Of a DNA stretch of 64,000 bases, positions 17,966 through 28,142 are shown in pieces; the stretch's first letter is position 1, and each line of letters begins with the position of its first letter. The DNA is from Incurvaria masculella (lineage: Eukaryota; Arthropoda; Insecta; Lepidoptera; Incurvariidae). The notes beneath the pieces are model-generated. The model was not told the DNA's origin and searched no databases. It was given only the letters and a program-made list of their open reading frames with translations. The position numbers and the translations under genes were made by a program. The stretch is from the NCBI GenBank assembly GCA_946894095.1, contig OX335651.1, positions 4,052,501-4,116,500 on the forward strand, written 5' to 3'.

Positions 17966-18070
17966 GGGGGTCCATTCATGTAAGAATGAGTTCGAGTTCG
18001 GGAGTGAGTTAACCTAAAAATAGCTTGGAAACATGTTATTATTTTAATATCGGAAATGTTATTTATGTCT
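17966..18070 (+). mobile_element. MITE with GGGGGTCCATTCA end, left half
   Basis: It matches the first 100 bp of 15955-16198 and is followed, as there, by a GGCGTTTACG-type fragment. The right terminus is missing. Confidence 0.65.
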
Positions 18071-18510
18071 CGACCGACTGTTCACCTAAATAGGCGTTTA
18101 CGCAAAACCTATCGACTAGCTAACTACTCGCGCCATACAAATGTACATTTAAACAAATGTAATAATATGTAGTGAAAAGCCTCAGAAATTCCAAATAGAA
18201 CTCCAGACTGATAATGGAATGTTAATATTTTTTGATTCCATCATTTATTTAAATAATAATAATAATAAAAAAGTCGATTTTTCATATTAGTAATCTGAAA
18301 GTAATATGATTTCTAGATATAAGCAAAACAGCATATTTGCATAAACAAATAAATCCATTTTCTTTTAGATTTCTACATTTAGTCAAAAAAGATGGGAAAT
18401 GGACACCATTTCGGCAATTTATGTTGTATAGAAAAAGGAAACATACATTAACGAAAATAGGTTGATTCCTAGACAAGGAATCATATATTATAAGAATGAC
18501 ACCTCTGTCA

Positions 18511-18904
18511 GCCTCGGTGGCCCAGTGGCGCGACACTTCGGCGATCGCTCTCCGAAGTTAAGCAACGCTGGGTCCGGTCTGGTCTTGGATGGGTGACCAT
18601 TCGACCGTTGAGAGAGGCTGGCCGTGGTTCGGATTCCACGTTAAGCTGTAGGTCCCCTTCCTTACTTACTAGGTGGTAGGGTTTATCCCGCCCGGGTTGG
18701 TACCATCGCATTGGATGAACGATGGTCGAAGCGGCAATGAAAATTGTCCGTGTTTTCCATCCAGTTCAATGTAGCCGTGCAATATAAGGAAGGTCCTGGC
18801 ATGGCACCTAGTTCCCATGTGGTGTGTTGGGCTAATACCATGACAGAACTTGTGGTATTAGCCATCCATGTCCAGTCACATAAAAAAATAATAATAATAA
18901 TAAT
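18511..18904 (+). mobile_element. 5S rRNA-headed SINE, full length
   Basis: The head (18511-18625) contains CTCCGAAGTTAAGCAACGCT and CTTGGATGGGTGACC, the A-box and C-box regions of 5S rRNA (internal RNA polymerase III promoter). The body runs from CACGTTAAGCTGTAGGTCC to CATCCATGTCCAGTCACA and ends in an A/ATA tail. The body is shared with tRNA-headed copies in this window. This is the best plus-strand reference copy here. Confidence 0.9.
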
Positions 18905-18979
18905 CGTCAGACTTATTTAGTTAACTTGGGGTGCCTCGTCTAACTTTGCGATTTGGCTTACCAACCTCATATTAAATAT

Positions 18980-19488
18980 TTGTGGAGGTGGATTACTCAA
19001 CGATTAAAATAAAAACTTCTTAAAAAGATTAGTTATCAGACATAGCTTGTTTCTTAAAGATTTATTATCAATTTGTTTTTTGTTAGATTGTTTTACTATA
19101 GCGGTCGTGGTTTACTTTTAGCTATAAGTCGTTTTGTAATTAAAATTTTCGTAAATCTTACCAAATCAAACACTATGCGCATTAATTTGAGTTTCAGCGA
19201 CATCTACATTTTAAGCAGGACCTGCTTCCGACGAATGTCACGACCAATACTTTTTCAGATTATTTTCAAAATCTGATTAAAATGCTTAAAATGTAGATGT
19301 CGCTGAAACTCAAATTAATGAGATAACGGTAATGTCGTATCCATTAAATACATAAAATTATCACACTATGCGCATTGTCTGCTTTGTGGACATGTTGCAT
19401 CCTCCTCATCACGGAGCCTGTATTTTTCTTTGAAACCGAGAATGTCCCAGAGCACAATAACACGGTTTTGTTCCGTGCCCGCTAAAAA
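18980..19488 (+). mobile_element. TTAA-type element, copy C, truncated and interrupted
   Basis: It starts inside the family at TGGAGGTGGATTACTCAACG and ends at GTTCCGTGCCCGC, without either terminus. A 179-bp insertion at 19184-19362 splits it. Confidence 0.7.
19184..19362. mobile_element. Foldback insertion with 14-bp duplicated flanks
   Basis: ACACTATGCGCATT occurs at 19170-19183 and 19363-19376, while undisturbed relatives have one copy. The insert carries perfect 38-bp inverted arms (19180-19217 and 19283-19320, slightly overlapping the left duplicate). A 43-bp unique end follows, part of which recurs inverted at about 13925-13950. Confidence 0.65.
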
Positions 19489-20299
19489 TAAGGCTTTAAG
19501 AAAATACCGCAATTTCCAGGACACGCGGTATGTTATGCAAAGTGGTTGATTCATGAATAACGACATTTCATGTACGTTTATTTAAATAACTATTTTTATA
19601 TTTACTAGAAGACAAAATATTATTTACTGATATGGGAAACTCGGACTCGTTAAAAATATATGTATGTTTGTACGTTTTAGATATTGAAAGGTGGTAAAGC
19701 TGCTCAGCGTGGCTGGGGTTCAAATCCCAGGTCCATTATAGTTTGCTCAAATATTGTAGCAAAAAGCAAAAATATTTGAATACACTTAATATTCATTATA
19801 TTTGTTTGTGCCCCTCAAAAGCCCTTATCGGGAAAATATGACTTGGTTATTTACTTTAGGTCATTCACATAAACACTTCTAGACTTAATAAAACTTAAGG
19901 AAACCAAGAAAACCGGCATTCCGTCGGTTTGATGACTAAACGTAAAGTGTATCACCTTGTCTACTGTCACTTAAATAGTGCCGACTCTGCTGTAAGCTAA
20001 CGAAATAATTTCGGCCGAAGGCAGCTACTAATGGCTGTTAAATTGTGTAAACGAACGTTTTCCAAGTAGAATTTATTTCAGAATTCTCCTACTGTTTTTT
20101 ATGATCCGGGCAACAGCTTTTGTCCTTACATTTTATATTAACGCTTGAAGTGAAAGCGATAAAAGGGAACAAATAAATCTTGAAGATGTATTTGCTTTTT
20201 TTCTCGGGATCCTCAGGAAATATTGACGCCTTTATGTTATTACGACCACCTCCGCTTTGAAATATTTGTATATTTGTTGACCTAAGCTTACCTATGCTA
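19489..20299. other. Unassigned, apart from a B-box sequence
   Basis: The tRNA-like piece at 19682 is the only feature seen. Confidence 0.45.
19682..19745 (+). repeat. tRNA-derived sequence with B-box, possible SINE head
   Basis: GGTGGTAAAGCTGCTCAGCG and GGGGTTCAAATCCCAGG give an A-box-like and a T-arm/B-box element about 30 bp apart. The acceptor stem does not pair. Different from the other SINE heads here. Confidence 0.35.
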
Positions 20300-20478
20300 G
20301 GAGAACCTCCACAGATGTGTCCTAAGTACTTCTTCACCGCCAACGCTGCGCGACAGGGTATTTTGAAAGGTGACTGAGTTGCGTGGCTTACGGGCTGCGT
20401 GAATGCCGATCCGCGGGGCTTCTAAGAAATCGACGACGAAGAAGTAGGACACATTTGTGGGGGTCCAACTTGGAAGGC
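20300..20478. repeat. Imperfect foldback of about 180 bp
   Basis: AGAACCTCCACAGATGTGTC at the left and GGACACATTTGTGGGGGTCC at the right pair; a GAAGAAGTA/TACTTCTTC block extends the stem inward. Confidence 0.55.
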
Positions 20479-20574
20479 AGAGAATCATCAGGAATCAATG
20501 AAAAAACCAACGAGAAAAACATTTGCAAATGCATTAAATTGTAATTCATCATACCACATTAGCACTGCTGACAC

Positions 20575-21125
20575 TTAAGGTGGCCCAACCCGGCAGGACC
20601 AACTCGTTCGCGGGCTCGGTACAAAACCTCGCTTGTTGCGCTCTGGGACCTTCTCTGTTTCAAAGAATAAGACTGGCTTCGTGATGAGGAAGATGCAACA
20701 TTTCCACAAAAAAGACAATGTGCATAGTGTATGATTTGGTAAGATTTAAGAAAATTTGTATTACAAGACGACTTATAGCTAAAAGTAAACCACGACCGCT
20801 GTAGTCAAAAATCTAACAAAAACCAAATAGATTATAAATCTTGATTAAATAAGCTATGTCTGATGACTAATTTTTTTAAGATGTTCTTACTTTATTATTG
20901 CGTAATACACCTCCAAAGTTATTGTATAAAACGCGCGAAAAATTCGAACTTTCGGACCTTGTAACTTAGAAACCAAACACAATTTTACAATGCCAATGGT
21001 CATCAGACATCTAGTTCGATCAAATAAAGCTATTTTGAGCAAAATTTTGGATCTCTGACAAGAAATATGGGCGTGATCTTCTTTCCCCTTTTGTATGGGT
21101 AGATGAGCGGGATGGGCCACCTTAA
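20575..21125 (-). mobile_element. TTAA-flanked non-autonomous DNA element, copy B
   Basis: Inverted full-length relative of 9180-9729 with the same 16-17 bp ends and TTAA on both sides. The similarity along 550 bp is high enough to read by eye. Immediately outside its right TTAA lies an almost perfect hairpin (21128-21173). Confidence 0.82.
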
Positions 21126-21127
21126 AT

Positions 21128-21173
21128 ACGCTAGGAATTAATTTGAGGTTCACCTCAAATTAATTCCTAGCGT
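21128..21173. repeat. Perfect 22-bp inverted repeat with 2-nt loop
   Basis: The arms are ACGCTAGGAATTAATTTGAG plus GT at 21128-21149 and the exact complement at 21152-21173. It starts 2 bp after the TTAA of copy B. Its TTAATTTGAG core and the CGACATCTACA that follows recur in the foldback insert at 19184-19362, so they may share an origin. Confidence 0.8.
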
Positions 21174-21992
21174 AGCAGCGACATCTACACGGAAATAATT
21201 GTTTTTACACCTTTGTTAACGGAAGAAACTTTGGTCTGACCATGTCCGACTCAAGCTATGGGCGTGTTACCAGAAGTTCTCAGCTTCGAGTCTGGTTGCG
21301 AGAGTCGGTGCCGTGTCGCTCTCTATACTGGACCTATCGGTCTCTGCCGGCTTCCGAGCCGTGATAAAAATAATAAAAGTTCCCAATAGACGCGGTCGGC
21401 GAAGGCAATAAAATCGATTGAGAGATTTGCATGAGGCTCCGTCCATGCAGCGCCGCTTCAGGTATATTGGAGTTGTTTGGGCGTAAATTTGGGAGGCGAG
21501 GACTTAGAGTATTGTTTATGTTTGTGCATTATTTTGGAAGCTGCTCCATGGGGAAATAAATTGTTTATGTCTATAAATATGGTACCGTGTTTCTTCTAGT
21601 GTGCCTTCGTGGCCAAATCCGAAACTATAGTCACAGGAGATATTTAGCTGTGCGACCGGGCCACAGCAGTAGCTCAACTCAGGCCCTAACGTAAAGGAAC
21701 CCCTAAACGTTGCCAGATGTTAATCAAAATTTTTATATCACTTCAGAAAGCTTTACTATATGTCCGTATGTTTTTTTTTTTGTAGATATCTGTATTTTTC
21801 CGAAAAATAAATTCGAAAATGAACGTAAAAAAGCCAACTTAATTTAATCTTAAAAATATAAAACAAATAAAACATACGGACGGATTTTGACAACATATTT
21901 TAGAATCCAAACTTTTAAAACCTAGTAAAACTTTAGGAGCATGTAAAGAGTTATCTCCCGTCGTATGGGGAATTGATAGGGTAACGACTCTC
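21174..21992. other. Unassigned; GC-rich patch at 21240-21370
   Basis: The patch (GTCTGGTTGCGAGAGTCGGT) looks repeat-like but matches nothing else in the window. Confidence 0.4.
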
Positions 21993-22354
21993 TTAAGGCT
22001 GTTCCGACCCATATAAAGTTGTTTGCACACATAACGCAAAAAGTATTGCACTTTAAGCCACGAATTAATAATAAAAGTTTAATATAGTCATATTACTTGC
22101 AGCGAAAACAATTTCACAATTTCAGGATTATTGGTTTTGTTACAATTTATTTAAATACGATTTTTATTTAACAGCGCCATCTAACGGTGTAAAACTTCTA
22201 ATCGGCAATTACAACGAAACCATTAAACCTGAAATTGTGAATATGTTTTCGCTGCAACTACTAAGGCTATATTTAATATTTTGGGACGAATTCGTGCTTT
22301 AAAGTATTGCACCTTTTTGCAAAAAAAACATTGTATGGGTCGGAACATCCTTAA
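21993..22354 (+). mobile_element. TTAA-flanked palindromic MITE, copy 1
   Basis: The ends are TTAAGGCTGTTCCGACCCAT and ATGGGTCGGAACATCCTTAA. Sub-terminal arms around the AGCGAAAACAATTTCACAAT motif are also inverted, with AGCGCCATCTAACGG in the middle. TTAA at both edges suggests piggyBac-type mobilisation. Confidence 0.75.
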
Positions 22355-22954
22355 TGTTTCTGTGCAGCGGCGACCTAGAAACGGAATCTCGACAGCGATG
22401 CTAGTGCCCTGAGTGAAAACTAGGTACTACCTATTTATTGCATTGAGAGTGCTTTCGAAAGCCGTTAAATGCGATTTCGCTATTTACATTTGAGCTGCCC
22501 GTGCCAGGTAGATGGCTTTCATTCAATGTAAACTGCATTTTATGCGCAACTACGAAGTACCTGCGTCGCTCTTGAGTTTAGTTTTCAGGTCAAACCTACT
22601 CCAAACTAGAGAAAAACTAGTTTCGTCAGTAATTTCAAAGTGGGTTGAGTTTACTTTCTTGTTAGTATCATAATTCAATCCACACATACAGTCAACCAAC
22701 TCATGTTAATACTTAGAAAAAGATTTTTTTTTGTAAATTATCAACGAAACCAAGGTTGTTTGGCCTAGGATTAACTGGCTTATCTGAAAATCAGCCTGCA
22801 TTTTATGTAATGTATTGAAGTGCACAGATAAAATAAGTCAAGCAATTGTTTCGTACGAAAGTTATTTTAGGGGGTAAAATTTTGAAACTGTTACAAAAAG
22901 GCCTTTCAAACGAACATTACATCACGTCTATGTTTCCATTTTTTTGTCAAGATC
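22355..22954. other. Unassigned
   Basis: Mixed composition, no motif recognised. Confidence 0.5.
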
Positions 22955-23180
22955 AGGGGTGTCAGTTAAGAGTGAGTAGGATTTCGTCGCTAAATATCAA
23001 CTCACTTTTTTAAATAGTTCATGTTTCCACACTTCTTAAAAATCATTTTAATTTGGTAAAAATCTGGTTTGTCCCGCAAATACGTTAAAAGTATAAATAA
23101 TAGATCTTTTATTCTAATAATCATATATTTCCCAGCCATTTTTAGGTTAAATTACTCCCGAACTCGAACTCACTCTTACC
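22955..23180 (-). mobile_element. MITE of the GAGTGAGTTCGAG family, inverted, degraded ends
   Basis: The interior and the CGAACTCGAACTCACTCTTA end correspond to the inverse of 15955-16198. The outermost GGGGGTCCATTC blocks are mutated. Confidence 0.6.
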
Positions 23181-23194
23181 AAATTTGCGTGAAA

Positions 23195-23998
23195 TCACTA
23201 CATAAAACAAAGTCGCTTTCTCTGTCCCTATATCCCTATATCCTCATGTATGCTTAAATCTTTAAGACTACGCAACGGATTTTGATGCGTTTTTTTTAAT
23301 AGATAGAGTGATTGAAGAGGAAGGTTTATATGTACAATAACATCCATTAAATAGTGGAGAAATACTGTATTTTTTCCGCTTACATTGCAAACGCAGGCTG
23401 AACCCTACGAGATTTATGAAAATAATGTACTAAGTATTGTACACATTGAAAAGTTCTACAGAAAACTCCGCGATGGTATATGTCTGTCTCTTATGGATAT
23501 CCCACAATATTTTTTTTTGTCATTTACTTTTTACGACAAATAATGGCAAATTTTCGAAGCGATTTTAACCAATACAGCATTAATCCTTATCCAATTAAAC
23601 ACCTTAAATACATAGTTGATTTAATATAGATCTATATGGCCCTTTGCAGCATATTATTTAAATGAATATTTTCGAAGATATTATAGATTTAAAAATTGCG
23701 GGACCTAGCGTTTGCGATGGTACCGGCCGGCTGGGGCGGCGGGAGCGTGCCTATAAATAGTGCGTCGGAGGCCGCGGTTCTCGCTATGGCACTTTGAATT
23801 TAGCAGCGATCGGAAGTTATCGGAGCTCTCTAATATCTAATAATCGTTTAATAATAATATCTAAGTTTTTTTTTTTGTTTCAAATATTTCAATGTAGGAA
23901 CTCTACGTACAAAGGGTTTATTTGTGCATCATTATGTCAAAATAATATTTTTTTAAATGATATGATGCCCGTGTGCAAAGCCGGGACGGGCTGCTAGT
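23195..23998 (+). mobile_element. Helitron-like element with CTAGT 3' end and internal TATA box
   Basis: The early part (AAGACTACGCAACGGATTTT, GATGCG) and the 3' end (GCCGGGACGGGCTGCTAGTT, CTAG at 23994-23997, with a short CCCGT/ACGGG stem) match the style of non-autonomous lepidopteran Helitrons. A GC-rich block at 23700-23790 contains TATAAATA (23752-23759), discussed as a possible captured promoter. No protein is encoded. The 5' limit is approximate. Confidence 0.55.
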
Positions 23999-25331
23999 TT
24001 TAATAATAAAATTAATCGTTTCTTAATCAATTATTTTGATTTATGAAACTTTGCGCGTACTTTTAATTATGTGGCCTGCTATTAGTTATATTATTCTATT
24101 ATGCTCCCAGATATTTTTCAAATTTTCTAATTGAATTGAATTTAGAAGACATTATTGCAATTCTATAGCACCTCATCGTCCACTTTTTGTGTCGAATTTT
24201 TACGTGGCTGTTAGTAACGGTCTTCAACATTTTCGTTTCGCGAACTGCTTCGAGCACGTAAATCGACATAAAAATAGTTTCATACCACTAAAAACTTAAG
24301 GCTATAATTTAACGAACCTGATTTTACTACTAGCCGTAACAAAACGCTGTCAAAACTCAATTGGATCTTTGATAGTTATTCCAAGCTCTTTCCAGATCGT
24401 CTTGAATTGGAAACCTGGACCAAACTCATGCTTGGATGCCGTTCGCTTCGAGTTTTCCGTAGTTTATTTAGTGCCTCTTAGTTTTAAATTTATTTTCCCC
24501 GTGATAGTATCGGAACAAAAAGCAATGGAGCTTCCATTAGCGCCGGAGTGCTAAATGCTAGCGCGAGAAAAATAACGTGGAGAAAGACGAGCAAGATGCA
24601 CCATTAAACACAAATAAAAGTACGTTTCCAAGCGGTTTGAAATAAAAAGGCAGAGTTGAATTCAATTTCAGTTCAATTGGAAATTTAGATAATTTTCTTT
24701 AATGAGAACAAAGTCACGTTAAGATCACCATTCATCGTAACTTTGAATATGAACAGCGGCAACTATATCCCCCGTAGCCAAGGGTTATTTCTTTATGAAA
24801 ATACTTCATAGGTGGTCAACAATCAGGTAGTCAATTCGAAGTTACGTAAACGCGAATTTGGGTGAGAACTCAGGCTGCCGGTGTAAGCGGCAGGACCGGC
24901 TAAAATGGGCAGAACAGATAATACTCCAAAACAAGACGGCAATATTATAGTTGTGTCATGTGACTTTATTAAACTGCTCACAATAATTCAGATACATATG
25001 CCACTCAAATCACGCTTCCAAGAAGATACATATCGAAGGGAAACATCTATGAGAAATTATGCATCGCGCGTGCGCACGCTTCAGCAAGTTCCAGGATCGT
25101 ACTGGATCCGGGGCGTGTGTTTCGTGTAGACACCCTCATAAATGCCCACAAAGGCAGCGCGGGACTCAAAAGCCTTCCGCCATTTGTCGGGATGTCTCGC
25201 GTGGACGCGAGCCTTGGCAAGTCATTTGGTGTGGGAAGGCGTAGATCTGGAGCACTTACCGTTCCATTTACATGCATATATATTGTATGTGTTAATACCA
25301 AGAAGATAATTTTTTATTACTTTTAAATCAA
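23999..25331. other. Unassigned
   Basis: AT-rich; a GTGAGAACTCAGGCTGCCGG piece at about 24862 resembles the GTGAGAACTCAG end of the fragment at 15840-15950. A CG-rich patch at 25090-25250 has overlapping frames but no domain. Confidence 0.4.
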
Positions 25332-25450
25332 CTTTTTAGGGTTCCGTATCCAAACGGAACCCTATCACTAACCCTCAGCTGTCCGTCCGTCACAGGGCTG
25401 TATCTCATGAACCGTAATAGTTAGACAGCTGCCGCTACAATGACAAGTAG
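25332..25450 (-). repeat. Dispersed AGGGTTCCGT repeat
   Basis: AGGGTTCCGTATCCAAACGG, AACCCT and CTGTCCGTCCGTCACAGGGC belong to a repeat also seen at 30190-30335, 30950-31079 and 47150-47270. Confidence 0.55.
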
Positions 25451-26418
25451 TAAAATAAAAAAATAAAAAATGGGGGCCACCATCCAAGAAACGTGATTTC
25501 TTAGGGTTAAATATTGTATAATGGCACGGAACCCTTCGTTCATAAAAGTTTCAAGATTGTGAATGAATATTGTTTTATATGGCTTCCGATATTTTCACTG
25601 CCGATATGTTTAATTGCGGTTCGTGGCCGAAAAAGTCTCATTTTTCACTGACCATTGCTAGCTGACATTAAACGAAGATGGTATGAAAAGGACAATTACT
25701 TATAAACACAACATTTTATAAGTGTATTACCGCAGCTTTCTAAAAAAAGACCAGAGGCAACACTTCTGGACTTGTTGACTGCTTATGATCTGAGAGCGCC
25801 TAAGTTGAGTTTCAACCATACGATTGTGTAGTAGCTCTTGCACTTTGATTGACACAGCCAAGGTGACCACTGTTGGTGTCGACCACCCAATAGTGCATAA
25901 TGCCTTTAAATGTATCGAATAAAGTATTATTTACGATTACAGAACAAACATTACTATAGGTGTCGCGGGACACGCCGTAGGAACAAAGTTCCTGAATGAA
26001 GTCGGACGGAATAACATTTCAAAAGCGCTAAACACGACTCCTAATTTAATGAAATGGACGTACACTGTTGCAATGCGCTTCGTTTGCATTTTGGTCTTGC
26101 GTTGTATTGCATTTAGCCAACAACCTTGATCAAACCGCTTGAGTTTGTCGAGGAAGTAAGGTAGGAGATCAATTAACTAATAAAGTCTGACGGCCGGAAG
26201 GTTGAAATAAATGCCTGTCTTCTTTTTCACGAAGAGAAAGTCAAGCGAGGAAAGGTACAGGGAACGGTATTATCGTTTCGGTTGTAAAGTTATATAGGTT
26301 GACGGAAGGACTGAAGCTCTGTCTCTGTGACATCAAAAGCGTCGGTCGGCAACTTTTTCCCGTGTAGCTCCAATCGGCCGGTAAGGAACACAGTTCACGT
26401 ACTGCTCGAGGGCCTTAC
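25451..26418. other. Unassigned
   Basis: CACGGAACCCTTCG at about 25525 may be the far end of the AGGGTTCCGT repeat. Composition becomes GC-rich towards 26400. Confidence 0.4.
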
Positions 26419-26600
26419 CTCGCGGGCTCGCAGGCTGTGTTGCGATAAGCGATTTGTCAGGCCGGGCCGGCGGCAAGAGGCGGCGGCGGTGGCAGGGGTA
26501 GGCGGGAGGCGGGGAGGCGCTGCGCCGTCACACCGCGACGCTAAAGAAGAGTGACGCCATGATGGATGCTCTCAGTTCTGCTGCTAGCAATGTTTTCAAA
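26419..26600 (-). promoter_or_regulatory. GC-rich candidate distal first exon (minus strand)
   Basis: The block 26440-26580 is extremely GC-rich and CpG-rich. On the minus strand it is pyrimidine-rich and ends in CCCGCGAG followed by donor GTAAGG (26418-26413). This would suit an alternative distal 5' UTR exon of the KH gene. The plus strand also offers GCCATGATGG (26557-26566) opening a 42-codon frame, so a plus-strand first exon cannot be excluded. Confidence 0.22.
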
Positions 26601-27134
26601 CGTTTAATCGGTATAATGGCGGACTTCATATTTCATTCAGTTACGTTTCGTTGTTTATTTGGGTCCGGAATTGAGGAATTGTTCTGAGTTGAGCGGATGG
26701 AATGTATTTTGTGATGTTATATGTATTTTTATGGTGTTTTGTGTGTGTAATTTTTAACCTAAAAATAAAATTGTGTAACATCACTATTGAGATTTTAGAT
26801 TAATGTCATAAGAAGTTATGTTCTGCATCATATAAGCAAAATCGGTTCAATTTACAGTCACTAGGGCCCACATTCATTAATGAGTTACATGCTCAACGTG
26901 TGATTAACGATATAGTACCGCAGATAACAGTAATGGAACGGAAATGAATATAATTATACCTATGTGGTAGAATGGATAAGATAATAATACAGGTATTAGT
27001 GGTGTCTCTACGATTTGTTTGTGTAAATCACTAAATCTGTTTCAGAAGACATTTGAATTTAATGTTTATTAAAAAAAAAAAACATTCTTGTAAAGAATGA
27101 TAGTTATGAATTAATAAATATATCATTCACGAAG
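26601..27134. other. Unassigned
   Basis: AT-rich after the GC island; no signal seen. Confidence 0.5.
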
Positions 27135-27345
27135 GTATTAGGGGCCATGCCAGGACCTTCCCTTTCCCAGTGCGACTACTGGATGGATATCACGGATAAT
27201 TCTCACTTTTCGTCTTGACAGTGTTTTCATTCAATGTGATGGTACCAATCTGGGCGAGCGGGGAACTACAGTTTCAAATGGATTCCGAACCATGGAACAG
27301 TTCGTATTCGCCTCAGAAAGAGAAAAAAAGTGATACCCACTGTGC
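27135..27345 (-). mobile_element. tRNA-headed SINE fragment, diverged
   Basis: It reads GGGGCCATGCCAGGACCTTC on the plus strand, then the inverted body, the CCATGGAAC and AGAAAGAGAAAA segments of the tRNA-headed linker, and stops at a 10-bp hairpin (27347-27379). The central body is deleted in places. Confidence 0.6.
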
Positions 27346-27346
27346 T

Positions 27347-27379
27347 GCAAGCCGCTCGAAGTTTTAAAAAGCGGCTTGC
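27347..27379. repeat. 10-bp hairpin at the edge of a SINE fragment
   Basis: GCAAGCCGCT and its exact complement AGCGGCTTGC are separated by 13 bases. Confidence 0.6.
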
Positions 27380-27678
27380 ATTTATGTTATATTCAAGAGC
27401 AACCGTCAACGTCGATCTTCGGAGCCGTGATTAAAAAGTCGCCACTGCGTGCCGACCCGAGTGGTTTAACGGGCGGGTGGTCATCAAATAATACTGTCAC
27501 TGCCTACAATAGCGGACGTGGCTCGCCAACTGTCCACCGGACAATTTCATTTGTCATTCGCGGCCCGAGCTCTGAGGAGCTGGCGCGTCACACGCGACGC
27601 CGCCGGCCGGGTTCCGCCATTGTTTGGTCTCTCGCGTGAGGCGACATCAGCGACCATGGAAGGATAGGAGTAGAAACC

Positions 27679-28064
27679 GTCGGCGTCGGTAGCCCAGGGG
27701 CGCGACGCCTTGCGATTCGATAAGCTGGGTGAGGCACCTCTGAGCGCGGTTCGATTAATTTTCAACTGTTGAGGCTGGCCGTAGTTCGGAATCCACGTTA
27801 CACTGTAGGTCCCATTCCTTATTTACTAGGTGGTAAGGTTAATCCCGCCCGGGTTGGTGCCATCGCATTGAATAAACGGTGGTCGAAGCGGCATTGAAAA
27901 TAGTTCGTGTTTCCCATCTAGTTCGATGAAGCCGAACAATATAAGGAAGGTCCTGGCATAGCACCTAGTTCCCATGTGGTTTGTTAGTCTGATATCTCAC
28001 GGTCAGTTTAGTATTCATATACTTTATGAATTATATTAGTCATGCATGGTCAGTTACATAAACG
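27679..28064 (+). mobile_element. 5S rRNA-headed SINE, diverged
   Basis: The head is shortened and scrambled (GTCGGTAGCCCAGGGGCGCG is clear; the 5S A-box region is largely lost). The body is recognisable from AATCCACGTTACACTGTAGG to the ATGGTCAGTTACATAAAC tail, with an extra duplication near 28010-28040. This is an older copy. Confidence 0.75.
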
Positions 28065-28142
28065 ATGACTAGCATCAAAGTGTTTTATATAAATGGTCTC
28101 ATCAATCAGAAAGTATTATATTCCACGACATGGATTATCTAA

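Noticed and set aside
18549..18598. Genuine 5S rRNA gene
   Set aside because: The 5S-like part is the head of a SINE repeated at 36572, 41571 and 57040; the rest of 5S is missing.
21128..21173. Rho-independent terminator
   Set aside because: A perfect hairpin, but the sequence context is an animal nuclear genome and no U-tract follows.
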